In this document: piece by piece, positions 46,434-56,748 of the stretch
Layout of the letters: every line of letters begins with the position of its first letter
Numbering within the stretch: the stretch's first letter is position 1
Origin: Auricularia sp. M13
Lineage: Eukaryota > Basidiomycota > Agaricomycetes > Auriculariales > Auriculariaceae
Reading direction: 5' to 3'
DNA: 64,000 bases
NCBI GenBank assembly: GCA_037042915.1
Contig: CM073202.1
Coordinates: forward strand, 2,666,001-2,730,000
Translations under genes and position numbers: made by a program
The notes under the pieces: model-generated
Told to the model about the DNA's origin: nothing
Seen by the model: the letters and a program-made list of their open reading frames with translations, nothing else
Databases searched by the model: none

Positions 46434-47064
46434 TCAGCTCGTAGAAACGCGTCTAGAAGAAACTTCCAACATACGCATATGAATGTCAAACTCCATACGA
46501 CCAAGCGAGACGCCCGCGGTGCTCTCGGCCATGTGCACAACCTGGGCCAGGCCATCCCAAGCGCGGCCCTCGACCTCCGACTCGAGCGCCCTGTTGCGCA
46601 GGTGCTTCGGGCTGGGCATGTGCTGCTCGCGCTGAGCGTCCGAGCGCTGGGGGTCCCAGATGCCCGCGGTGCGGAAGATGTGGGTGTTGCGCATGTCGTA
46701 GTACGAGTGCATGAGATGCGAGAGGTTGCGCGTGATGTGGTCGGGCACACCGCGCGCCTTTGCGGACGCGAGCAGCAGTTTGAGCGTGCCGTCGACTGAG
46801 CAACAGTTAGCTCAAATGCTTGCAAAAGCCGAATTATATAAAATTACCACGCGTATTCCAAAGCTGCAGCCACAGTTCGAGCTCTTGGCGCTCTGCAGGC
46901 GGCAGCGTCGGGCTTTGCAGCTTGCTGGCGACGACAGCGCCGGCGCGGAAGGTCGGCTTGTAGAGCCTGCGCAGCAAGTGGACCGAGCGCGACGAGTGCA
47001 GCACAGAGGCCGATATGGCCCTCAGCGCGAGCCTGTACACGCTGCGGACGCCGGCAGGGTCCAT
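46434..47064 (-). CDS. LYR-motif-like small protein, probably mitochondrial
   Basis: Two exons from ATG 47064 (MDPAGVRSVYRLALRAISAS), joined by an intron of about 50 bp after LELWLQLWNTR to VDGTLKLLLASAKARGVPDH. About 190 residues, helical and rich in Arg, with VLHSSRSVHLLRRLYKPTF, HLMHSYYDMRNTHIF and IWDPQRSDAQ. The N-terminal Y-R-x-x-L-R-A block and overall layout resemble fungal LYR-like (DUF1763-type) proteins, which are mitochondrial assembly or ribosome factors. This assignment is from memory and moderate. Its head-to-head partner is TIM22, which supports a mitochondrial role. Confidence 0.62.
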
Positions 47065-47138
47065 GGGCAACGCGGCGGGAAGCAAGAAGAGGAAAACGGT
47101 TGCAACTCCGCTCGTCGTCGCCAGCTGCCACCGCGTGG
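47065..47138. promoter_or_regulatory. 74-bp bidirectional promoter between LYR-like gene and TIM22
   Basis: Only 74 bp separate the two divergent start codons. The stretch is GC-rich with one A-rich patch (AAGAAGAGGAAAACG) and no TATA box. Both 5' leaders must be very short or transcription units overlap. Confidence 0.6.
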
Positions 47139-47803
47139 ATGTCGTTCGCCAAATACCCTGGCGCGGTGCCGCTGTACCCGCCGGGCAAGGAGCCGCTGCC
47201 GTCGTGGGTGCCCGAGGACAGCCGGGACGCGTTCCTGCAGCAGCAGAAATTCGAGAAAATCGCCGCGAACGCCCAGGAGAGCTGTCTCTTCAAGTCCGGC
47301 ATCAGCGGCGCCATGGGCACGTTATATGCCGCCTGGCGTCTCTAATATCAATATTCACGCTCGCCGCAGGCTTCGGCGTCGGCGCGTTCTTCTCGATGAT
47401 GTCGGCGTCGTTCGCGTACGAGGACCCGGTGCTGCGCGCCCAGCGCGAGTCCGGCATGAATACCGCCCAGAAGACCAGCGCGCTCTTCAAGGAGATGGGC
47501 CAGGGCATGTGGCGCTCGGGCAAGAGCTTCGGCCGCATTGGCGGCATATACGCCCTCGTCGAGTGCATCATCGAGTCCTACCGCGCAAAAAACGATATGG
47601 TCAACCCCGTCGCTGCGGGCTTTGTCACTGGCGGCATCATCTCCCGCAACAGCGGCCCCCGCTCCGCCTTCATGGGCGGGCTCGCCTTCGCTGCGTTCTC
47701 CGGTGCCATTGACCTGTTCATGCGACGAGAAACGCCAGAGTCTGTCCTTGCACAACTACTCGCGTCCTCGGTCACTTATTCGACGTTCTACAGCGAGGAT
47801 TGA
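47139..47803 (+). CDS. TIM22: Mitochondrial inner-membrane translocase subunit TIM22
   Basis: Two exons, 47139-47316 and 47370-47803, encoding about 203 residues. The N-terminus is PGAVPLYPPGKEPLPSWVPE. Four hydrophobic segments follow with the Tim17/22/23 signatures CLFKSGISGAMGFGVGAFFS, MGQGMWRSGKSFGRIGGIYA, ESYRAKNDMVNPVAAGFVTG and SGPRSAFMGGLAFAAFSGAI. The conserved Cys pair positions (ESC and LVEC) are present. TIM22 forms the channel that inserts carrier proteins into the inner membrane (known function). The intron boundary required by the conserved MGFG joint is a GC donor (GCACGT). It is divergent from the LYR-like gene. Confidence 0.92.
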
Positions 47804-49363
47804 AATGCATCTTAGACGTAACTTATACACTGTATCCCTGCGTGCGTTATATTCCTTCGTCCCGCATCGGCATGGCTCACCATCTTATCGCAGTCATCTC
47901 AGCAAGCATTCACACATCGCGTTATGCATTAGGCCAGCGAGATAGGAAGACACTAATGAACACACCCACCCTTTGGGCCATACAATATTTCCAAGTCCCA
48001 AAAATACTGCAGTCGACGCCATTTTCGCAGCGGAACCGAGACCGCGCCGCCGCCTGTGCAGTCTTTGAGCAATTCCCGATGGTCAAATGCGCAAAACTTG
48101 GTCAGTCCGCGCGCTGTGCTACTGACAGACGTGATGTCTGACCATGGACAACGGGAACTGACAGCACGCCGTCCGACGGTTTTGAAAAGTCATGGCTGGC
48201 TGGACTCGACCTGGGCAACACCTCGACATTTTGTTCACACGGGCCGCTTTATTCATGCCAGCCTCGTCATACCTGAGGGGCAACAGATGGATCTCAAGAA
48301 CTTTAGAAGGAACATAGCATCCCATATTCGGACTGGAGCGCCGCCCGGGGCACCGCCCGCCACTGTCTTGCCCAGCGTGCCATGCATTTTGGCAGGCATG
48401 CAACTGACTGTCGCTGTCAATCCTTCGCCGCCCAGATGAGCGCAGCACTGGATGGCGCATTCCGGGATGCTGCATTTGCTCCGTTCGGGTCTGTACTGCA
48501 ACACGCAAGGACTAATTCGCCCTGCTGGTCCTCGCATTTCCAAATACCACATCGCGGGGTTCATCTCGGGCTCCTGAGTACCTTTGGGCTAAATGTGGAG
48601 CGGAGCATTGGTCACTTGCACTTGATTTTCTACGACCGCCTTCTCGCCCGTGCCTCTGCGCCCGCCCATGAAACGCGGACGACACGACATGGGTGCTACT
48701 AGTACATCTGATCTGCTAAATGCTCGCGCTCGCCGTCCCACCGATGATCTGGTTTCTTTCCGACTGCACAGGCTGTTGCCACGAGCGGCCTCCGACATCG
48801 GTTCTGTTAATCGTGCTCGATCGGGGCAGCAAAGAACGGTACTGAGCCCGCCACGCTTCGATCCAAGAGATTATCACTTGGACGGTCTATTCCAGGCCCA
48901 TACTCAACGTCTGCGGGTCCGAAATCAGCACGAAGCGCAGATTCACTTGCCCGAATTACACTGCCTGCTCAGCAAACTACATACGGGGAATGATGCGCCG
49001 ACCTCTCAGGAGGGCGGATTGAAGTGCATGATTGTCAGTTCGACTCGGGCGGGCTGTTTGCTATTCTTGGAGGTGTTGCCATCACGTCTGCTTCAGCTGC
49101 CGTTCGTCGCGTATAAAGGGGGGGTCCATTCCTTACTCCTATTCTTTGCGCTTGCAGCCCTCTTCGTTCTTCTTACTCGCCACCTTTCGTCTTTGGGCCG
49201 AGCCCTTTTCGACACCAAAACCAACCTCGATCCTTATTTCAGGTAAGACCGTCGTCGGTGGCGTACATGACATGCGCTGCCGTGCTCATCGTGTACCACT
49301 ATGCTTAGGCTTGCCTGTCAACTTCGTTCACGTACAGTCCAGAAGCGCATTCAGAGAATCGCC
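47804..49363. other. Intergenic; promoter of the secreted Cys/Pro repeat gene
   Basis: A TATAAAG lies at 49112-49118. A possible 5'-leader intron runs from about 49244 (GTAAGACCG) to a TTAG near 49308. 47804-49100 holds no supported gene. Confidence 0.4.
49112..49118 (+). promoter_or_regulatory. TATA box
   Basis: TATAAAG followed by a G run, about 245 bp before ATG 49364. The distance fits if a leader intron is removed. Confidence 0.5.
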
Positions 49364-51139
49364 ATGTTCAAGCACTCCGTTCTTTCTGCATCCCTCCTCG
49401 CGCTTTCCTCCAGTGTCGTGGGCAAGCCCATCGGTGCGTCCATCCTGATCGAATGCGCTCGTCTGAATCCGGCTCTCAGCGCGTCGTGGCGGTATCTCCC
49501 TGGGCGACATCACGCCGATCATCTCGATCGACGGCCAGTCGTTCGACGTCTCCGCGGTCTCCGTCAAGGAGTTCAGCCGGACGCACTCGTTCGACAGCTT
49601 CGGCGGGCTCGCGTCGCTCAGCGGCTTCGACCAGTTCTTCGGCGAGGGCAACTTCTGCAGCGCATCGACCGTCCAGGTCTTCTCCAAGGAGGAGATCGTG
49701 ACGTGCCAGTCCGTCGACATCACCGTCATCCAGCAGCAGCTGTCCATCGTAGCGGAGTACGTCAAGCGCGTCGTCCTCACGCAGTCCTGCGAGACCGAGA
49801 CGCAGGTCATGTGAGTTCTACCTTCCTGCTCCCTACATGCGCCGCGACTGACGCGCATTGGCACTGGCAGTGCGTTCTCGCAGTGGCTCGCGGGCATGGT
49901 CTCCTTCGGCGAGGACCTGCGCCGCGTGTCCGAGCGGCACGTCAGCTTCGACTCGTCCATCGCGAGCCACATCTCGTCCGTCGTCGACGCGCACGGCAAC
50001 ATCAACGTCGGCGACTTCGGCTTCTCGGGCTCGGAGATCGGGAGCCACTCCGTCACCATCATCGGCGGCAACTGGAACGACCAGACCTCGCCGGCGTCCG
50101 TCGGCCTCGCGTGGGACTCGTGCGTCGCCGCGGCTGGTGTAAGTCACTCACCACGCTCTCTCATATGTTCACTGTCTCATCCGTGTCAAATTATCAGAGC
50201 ATCCCCCTCGGCGTGTCGTGCGAAGTCTGCTCCAGCAGCAGCAGCACCGTCAGCTTGCCGCCGGTCATCTCCTCAGGCGGCTGCTCGGGCTCTGACTGCG
50301 GCTCGTCCATATCCCTCCCGCCGCCCGTCGTCTCGAGCTGCCCACCGGGCATCGACTGCACGCTGCCGCCCGTCGAGTCGTCCGGCGGCTGTTCCGGCGC
50401 GGACTGCGGCACCGTGAGCCTTCCGCCCGTCTCTGGCTGCCCGTCGGGCGACTGCGGCGTCTCGTCCGGCTGCCCGTCTGGTGAGTGCGGTTCCATGCCG
50501 CCCGTCGTTTCGTCCGGCTGCTCGGGATCGGACTGCGGCGCCGGCACTGTCAGCCTCCCGCCCGTCTCTGGATGCCCGTCCGGCGACTGCGGTTCCATGC
50601 CGTCTGGCTGCTCGGGAATGGACTGCGGCGTCGGCACTGTCAGTCTCCCGCCGGTCTCTGGCTGCCCGTCGGGCGACTGCGGTAGTGGCGAGGCCTCCGT
50701 TCCCCCCGTCGTCTCTGGATGCCCGTCTGGCGACTGCAGCAACGCCCCGGCGCTCCCGCCCGTCGATGGCTCAGTCCCGTCTGAAGGCGCGCCTGCTGCG
50801 ACTCTTCCTGGCGCGCCCGTTGAGACTCTCCCCGGCACACCGCTTGCGACGCTCCCCGGGGCACCGCTCGAGACTGTTCCCGGCGCACCTCAGGAGACCA
50901 TCCCCAGCACGCCGCTCGCGACTGGCGCCCCAGCTGAGGCTACAGCCGCCGCGGCACCGACGGATGCCATCAGCGTCGCCCTTGCCGATCCCTCTGCCAC
51001 CGCTGCTGCCGGCGATGCATCTGCTGCGACCCCCCTCCCGACGCTTCCCACGATCCCTGCGGGTGCGTCTTCCGATGTCACCGCCGCTCCCGCTCGTCGT
51101 CGTGGGGTCTTCTCTGGCAAGCGTCGTCTCAGCGCATAA
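49364..51139 (+). CDS. Secreted protein with Cys/Pro repeat tail, paralogue of 17657-18515
   Basis: Four exons. The signal peptide is MFKHSVLSASLLALSSSVVG. The shared family part (about residues 25-230) has SFGGLASLSGFDQFFGEGN, VIQQQLSIVAEYVKRVVLTQ, CETETQVI, FSQWLAGMVSFGEDLRR and VGDFGFSGSEIGSHSVTIIG with GNWND. A long tail follows that the paralogue lacks. It has about ten Gly-Cys-Pro-Ser-Gly-Asp-Cys-Gly-like units spaced by TVSLPPVS, then imperfect repeats of TLPGAPVE/TLPGTPLA, an Ala-rich stretch and a basic end (RRRGVFSGKRRLSA). The Cys repeats could be disulfide-linked spacers in a wall or hyphal-sheath protein; function unknown. Confidence 0.8.
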   Translation: MFKHSVLSASLLALSSSVVGKPIGASILIECARLNPALSASWRYLPGRHHADHLDRRPVVRRLRGLRQGVQPDALVRQLRRARVAQRLRPVLRRGQLLQRIDRPGLLQGGDRDVPVRRHHRHPAAAVHRSGVRQARRPHAVLRDRDAGHVSSTFLLPTCAATDAHWHWQCVLAVARGHGLLRRGPAPRVRAARQLRLVHREPHLVRRRRARQHQRRRLRLLGLGDREPLRHHHRRQLERPDLAGVRRPRVGLVRRRGWCKSLTTLSHMFTVSSVSNYQSIPLGVSCEVCSSSSSTVSLPPVISSGGCSGSDCGSSISLPPPVVSSCPPGIDCTLPPVESSGGCSGADCGTVSLPPVSGCPSGDCGVSSGCPSGECGSMPPVVSSGCSGSDCGAGTVSLPPVSGCPSGDCGSMPSGCSGMDCGVGTVSLPPVSGCPSGDCGSGEASVPPVVSGCPSGDCSNAPALPPVDGSVPSEGAPAATLPGAPVETLPGTPLATLPGAPLETVPGAPQETIPSTPLATGAPAEATAAAAPTDAISVALADPSATAAAGDASAATPLPTLPTIPAGASSDVTAAPARRRGVFSGKRRLSA

Positions 51140-51677
51140 AGCTGCACGCGCCGGGAACTGGGATGTGATGCCGTAGACTTTTTGCTTGCTTTGTAGCGAT
51201 CATGGACTGTTCTCTCCTACTTCATTTACCGTGGCCGAGTAGACACGATATAATAGAACGAATAGCCTTGCGTGCTCACTGCTGCCCGGAAAATAAAAAC
51301 ACAGCTTAGGTCCTGGCCCTTGTGTGAGCTGCCGTTATGGGTGACTGAAGATTCTGTCAGGAAAGCCGTGGCAAAGACCATACTGTACAAGATGCACTAT
51401 CGACAGGCGGGCAATTCAAAACATGCTCGAATATGACTAGTAGTCCGACTGATGAGCCAGGCTGGATTTCGCCATGTGAGAAGGCGCCGCATCGGGCGCA
51501 CGATTCGACGCACATCGACGTGACTATGGGCCTTGCTGATCTCAGCCGGAGCAAAACAAGTGTGTAATGTCGATATCCAAGTCGGATCTCCAACGCGACT
51601 GTACATAACACTGATACACTATTGTACTACCTCATGTAAGACATAGATATCGTATCTCACACCAGCATAACCTGTCC
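51140..51677. other. Gap between convergent genes, nothing recognised
   Basis: The 3' flanks of the secreted gene and of the F-box gene; no feature. Confidence 0.4.
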
Positions 51678-53319
51678 CTATGGAACAATCCGGACAAAGT
51701 CCAGCGACCGCAAGTAACCCACCTCCTTGGATACCTCTCTGTCGACTAATCTTTGAAGACCGGGTGCGAGGTCCGTCAGTCCGCGCCACGAAAATGCTCC
51801 GGAGAATACGACGCGGTCGAGCCGCGCGGCGTCGAACTTGATCGTCCTGCGCAGGGTGCCGGCGAAGGCGACTGCCTCAGAGAGGTTGCAGTCATCGGTG
51901 AGCAAGGAGACGTTCTGCAGGCGAGGTACGCGAAGGACTCTTGTCTGCGGGACGGATGTCCAGTCGGTCGTGAGCGCCCGCGTATTGTCGGCCTCGATGC
52001 CCGAGCGATGGTGCTCCGTCGATATCCGGAGACTCTTAACGGCGCGCAAGATCACGTCGCTAAGACAGAGCCGCTCAAGCATGCAGACCGGCAGCTCGAG
52101 CAGCTCCAGCCAATCAAGATGTGGGACGCACGCGAGCAGCGCGTCCGCGGCGGCGCCGACGTCAGTCGTGGCTAGAGAGACCGCGAAGGAGGGCTTGAAT
52201 CCCCCCACGGGGGCCATGAAGACGCTGGGCCATCCGTTCAGGCGAGCCCCCTTGATGCGCATCATCCACGGCCCCGCGTACAGAGACGTGAAGAGCGCTA
52301 CGGACGACGCGAGCTCGCACACGCCGAAGAGACTGAGAGATTTGAGGCCACTGTGGCCTGTCCATGGTGCGAGGAAGGATGTGAGGTCCAGTACGCCAGG
52401 GCCGCTGTAGATCTCCGTGTCAGTGAGCACGAACTCACGCAATGATGCTGGTGGGCGGGCGCTCGGCAACATCGAGGCGTAGATATGGCCGCATATGTCA
52501 AGTCGCTCCAGGTTGGGGCAGTGGTCGAATATCTGCCGGCTGTCTGTCGCCTCCGAGGAAGAAAATTGCAAAGACCGCAGATGCGGCATCGGGTGAAAAA
52601 TGCCGGGGAAGTTTCCGCTGATATGCAGGGAGCGTACTCGGGGCAGAAGGCCGCTCAGGTCCTTTGGGACGTTGCGCCAGGGCGTAGATCCAGAAAGATG
52701 CAATGTCTCCATGCGTGCTAGGGGGGATTGGGCCGGTGGTAACAATGCGTTCATGAGCCTCGTAGCGTCGCCGAAGCCCGTGACGGCGAGCGACTTTATG
52801 CGGTGGGCGTGCTTCTGCAGCAGAGCCATGTCTTCCTCGTTTTCCGCAGCCCGTGGCGAGAGCGTGAGCGATAGCGACGCGTTGCCCGATCGCTGCAATA
52901 GCGCCTGCACGCGCCCCGTCTGCCGCGGCGAGCCGTCCGCGCACTCAATCGTCGTCCACAACGCTGGAGTATCGAGCGCGCTCTTTCGCCAAAGATGGGA
53001 AGTGTGCGAAAGTGCGACCTTGTCCCCCAGATCCAAGTGCCGAAAGCACTCCGCGCGCAGCTCGACGGGGAGCCGCCGCCAGACGCGGTCCGTTCGCGCG
53101 TTCCACGCCGACTTAATCTGTGCAGCCGCCAGCTGGACAGTGTCTATAAGGCTAGCAACTGCCGCCTCGACCTCTTGCGCGCTGAGAACTCAAGTCAGTG
53201 CCCGAGCCCTCAAATCGATCGTGGCGACGACCAACACACCTCGTCGCATTTGCGCTCATCGGGCGCAGGAACGCCAGCGACGCTTGGTGCACGGCGGAGA
53301 GAAGCGGGGTGCTCTGCAT
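51678..53319 (-). CDS. F-box/LRR family protein, member 1
   Basis: Two exons from ATG 53319 (MQSTPLLSAVHQASLAFLRP), joined by an intron of about 58 bp to SAQEVEAAVASLIDTVQLAA. The F-box-like block is NARTDRVWRRLPVELRAECF followed by RHLDLGDKVALSHTSHLWRK. About 400 residues of irregular leucine-rich repeats follow (RIKSLAVTGFGDATRLMNAL, HLRSLQFSSSEATDSRQIFD, NLERLDICGHIYASMLPSAR), ending EVGYLRSLDFVRIVP. Exon layout and sequence are shared with 58275-59949 and 61703-63357 and with the relic at 1690-2092. It is an SCF-adaptor candidate with an unknown target. Confidence 0.82.
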
Positions 53320-54435
53320 CGCTGAGAACGGGCGGTTGTGGCAAGTCGAGAGGCGAGAGAGTGGTGGAGCGGAGTTCCAGGCTGCTTCCGGGATCATGAA
53401 AGCAGCATGCACAAGCAGGGCCAAACAACTTGACGCGGCACGTGACGCGCTGAATTCAGAATTGGCGCAAGTTCCTCCGAGTCGAGCGCGCACCCACATC
53501 CATATTTTCCCAGCACGCCCCCCACGCCCCCCGCGCACTGCCCTTGGGGGAGCAGTCTCCAGACTCGATAAAAAGTAGCAGCACTGGCGGGATCGCGGGC
53601 GCCGGTCGGCCATATCGATCACGATGTCCACGCTCGGGCGTCGCGCGGTGAAATCGTAGGAGCGCATCATCGCAGCAGCCTGAGAGCGTTCGTGGCGTGG
53701 GGTGCATATAGCAAGGACGGTCGTAATGTAAAGGGCGGGTGGACAGTCATCTACTAAGTGAGAGCGAGTGTTCGAATGCAACTCATACAATGAGGGAGCC
53801 TTCTTATACTAATACCCACTCCTTCATCCCTCCTATCCCTTCAAGGTTTTCGTCCGGGTTCGGGGTACACACAAAGACACAGTGGGAATTCATTGCCAGA
53901 CAGAAAGGTGCCACCTGCATTGAACGGAGGTGGCACGCACCGCGGCGACCTCCTTGTGCTCACGCACTGCTCAGACTCTGGTCCAAAGCCCTTAGTTCTT
54001 GAAAGAGATCACACAAGATCAGACAGCACAAAGAGACGAGGAGCAACAGCAAGCCCGACAAGCTATATTGCCACTCTTGCAGCCCCCAGAAAAGGTAGGT
54101 ACTGTGGGTAGGCAGCGAACGAAACCGAGAACGAAACCGAGAACGAAACCGAGAACAGAAAAGCGGGTGTTAAAAGTCTACCGTTACATACGATACAAAT
54201 GGAGCAGACGCAGCGGGTCGTGAGCGGGGAACGATGAGCAATGGGCAGAGCGAGATCGAAATCGAGACGATAAGATGAGAGACGAGACGAGGCGAGTCGA
54301 GTCGAGGCGAGATAGACGAGATAAGATGAGAGACCAGACGGGAGGAGATGGGAAGGCCGAAGACCATCCTCAACGCCAGGGGCAAAACTAACGCACGTAA
54401 GCACCATCCCCCTTTCCCCTCCCCCCCACCCTCCA
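53320..54435. other. Intergenic with a short tandem repeat
   Basis: Holds the F-box gene promoter, the repeat at 54117-54156 and GAGACGA-rich purine stretches near 54265-54330. No gene. Confidence 0.4.
54117..54156. repeat. Tandem repeat, 12-bp unit x 3.3
   Basis: GAACGAAACCGA repeated three times plus GAAC, perfect. Lies in the 3' flank of the forkhead gene. Confidence 0.9.
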
Positions 54436-56748
54436 CTACGTCCACTGCCAAGGCGACGCCTGCCCCTGCCCCTGCACCTGCACCTGCACCTGCGCCGGCT
54501 GCTTCTCAGCAGAAGCGACAGCAACGGCCTTATCGAAGCTCCACGTCCGGTCGAGCGTGCCGGGCGCGACGCCCGGGAAGCCGTGGCTGCCGAACACGGG
54601 CAGCGGCGCGCGCTCGTGCGGCGCGACGCTTTCGTATGCTGCCGGTGCCGGTGCGGAGGTGGAGGTGGATGTGGGTTGTTGCGGGGTTGAGGTTGAGGTT
54701 GAGGTGGAGGTGGAGGTGGAAGTGGAGGTGGGTTGTTGCTGGGTGGGGGCGGAGGAGGGATTGGCGGTGGTGTAGGAGGATGAGGTGGAAGGCGGCGCCG
54801 GGTTGTACGAGGACGAGGCGGCCGCGGGCGCCGTGTACGACGACGACGACGGCGACGAATTCTGCGCCGCATACGAGGGCGCTGAGGGGGCTGCGTACGA
54901 CGACGACGACGAAGTCTGCGGCGCGTACGAGGACGAGGCAGTGGCCGACGCGGAAGCCGGGGCCGGAGCCGCTGTACCGCTGTTGCTGTAAGTTGCCGAC
55001 GATGACGCGCCAGAGTACAGCGCATTGCTATTAGTATACGAAGACGAGGGCGCCGCATACGAACTCGCAGCGCCACTGTACGTTGTTGCTGCAGAAGAAG
55101 GCGGGTTGGCGTACGACGGCGCCGGACTCGGTGCGGGGGCGCCATTATAGGAGGAGGACGAGGGCCCTGGTGCCGGCGCAGATGCACCGCTATTGCTGTA
55201 CGTAGATGCAGCGCTGGAAGCATACGACGGCTGTGGTGCGGGCGCGGGTGTCTGAGTATAAGACGTCGACGGCGGGAGCGCGACGGGCTGCGGGAGCGGC
55301 GACACGCGCTGCTGGGGCGGCGACGGGCGCGGCGTGACGTACGCGTGCTCGGGTCTGCGCTGCTGGAGTTGCGGTGTCTCCGCCTGGTTCTGCGTCCGGT
55401 TCTGCGGCGACGGTGTGCGGGCGCCCTGGGTCTGGCTCTGCGGCGGCGACGGCAGCGGCGGGGCGTACGGCTGGGTGGGCGGGTAGTGCGGTTGCTGGGG
55501 CGCCGGATAGTACGTCGTCTGGGGCTCGGCGTAGAACTGGTGCTCCGCGTACTGCGGTGGGCCGGGGAGGCTGGTGTCGATCTCGACGGGCGGCGGCGAC
55601 GCGGGGTAGTCCGCGCCGGCGTACACGGGCGTCGGGTACGGCGCGACGGGCGGGCTCTTCCGGCGGCTGCGGCTGCGCACGGGCCCCGCCTGGCTCGGCA
55701 CCGCGGTCACGCCCGGCGGCGCGCGCGCGCGGTCCTCCAGCCGGATGTACCGGAACGGGCGCTCGCGCGCGGACACGGGGTACCGCACGTCCTCGGGCGG
55801 CGGCGGCGGCGGCGGGTGCATGGGCGGGGCGTACGAGGCGGGGGCGGGGGCTGGGGCATGGACGGGACGGGGACGGGGTCGGGGTCAGGGTCTGCGAGTG
55901 CGGAGTCGGGGTTCGACTCGTCCGCCTGCCCCCGCCGGCGCCGGGCGCCGCGGCCGCCAGCGCCAGTCCTGGCACGCGGGCGCGGGCGGCTGCCAGACGA
56001 GCTCATCGCGTACTCGGCCCCGGGCTTGATCGTCCAGTCTGCGCAGCACAAAGAGGTCAGCATCGGGGACGGGGAGCACCGGGCCGGGGGGGGGGGGCCA
56101 GCAGCACGCAGTGCGCACGAGGCACAATGAGGGGAGGGAGCACTCACAGCATCCCTTGCCCGGGTCAGTGATGGGCCGCGGCTCCTTGACGAACATGGCG
56201 TTCAGCGACAGGTTGTGCCGCACCGAGTTCTGGATAGGGGGTGGCGCGTCAGCCATAATCCCAGTCATAATCCGACAACAACGACGTACGCGGTAAGGCT
56301 TGTAGGTCTTGTAGAACGGGAACCGCTCCTCGATCGCCCTGTACATCTCCTCCAGCGTCAGCCGGCCCCGCGCTGACCCCTTGAGCGCGCACAGGATCTG
56401 CCGGGTCCCGATCAGCCACGACGCAGAGAGCGAGAACAGGATAAGTACGAGCGTCGGGTACGGGTACGGCGGCTTCTCGTCCGGCGGGCCGTCTTGGAGA
56501 GACCAGAGGCTCAGGCTGGGCGCCGCGGACGACGACGACGAGGCGGCCGGCTGCTGGTAGCGCTGGTGCGGCTGGTGCACGAACTGGTATTGTTGCTGCC
56601 CGGGCTGGGGTTGCGGATCGGGCTGAGGCTGAGGGTAATGCTGCTGCTGCTGTGGGATCGGTGCCCACTGCTGGTGGTGGTGGTAGTCCATAGCAGGAGG
56701 CTGAGGCTGGCTATGACCGGCTTGTTGGAATCCGACCGTTCCGTCCAT
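54436..56748 (-). CDS. Forkhead-domain transcription factor
   Basis: Multi-exon gene from ATG 56748 (MDGTVGFQQAGHSQPQPP). A Gln/Pro/His-rich N-terminus of about 90 residues precedes the forkhead domain. Exons give EKPPYPYPTL, ILCALKGSARGRLTLEEMYR, AIEERFPFYKTYKPYR, NSVRHNLSLNAMFVKEPRP and GKGCYWTIKPGAEYA. The recognition helix NSVRHNLSLN is fully conserved. A GT-AG intron of about 125 bp after RPRP would bring the frame to ASYAPPMHPPPPPPPEDVRY. A tail of about 450 residues follows, very rich in Ser, Pro, Tyr and Thr, with a (ST)n run and a Gln-Val/Gln-Gly repeat at the end. It binds DNA in the nucleus; targets unknown. Confidence 0.85.

Noticed and set aside
47804-49100. Possible gene between TIM22 and the secreted repeat gene
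   Set aside because: Several open stretches on both strands but none with an ATG, splice pattern or motif that could be supported.
54063-55223. 386-codon Arg/Pro-rich minus-strand frame overlapping the forkhead tail
   Set aside because: Frame-shifted shadow of the Ser/Pro/Tyr-rich tail; composition is an artefact of repeats.
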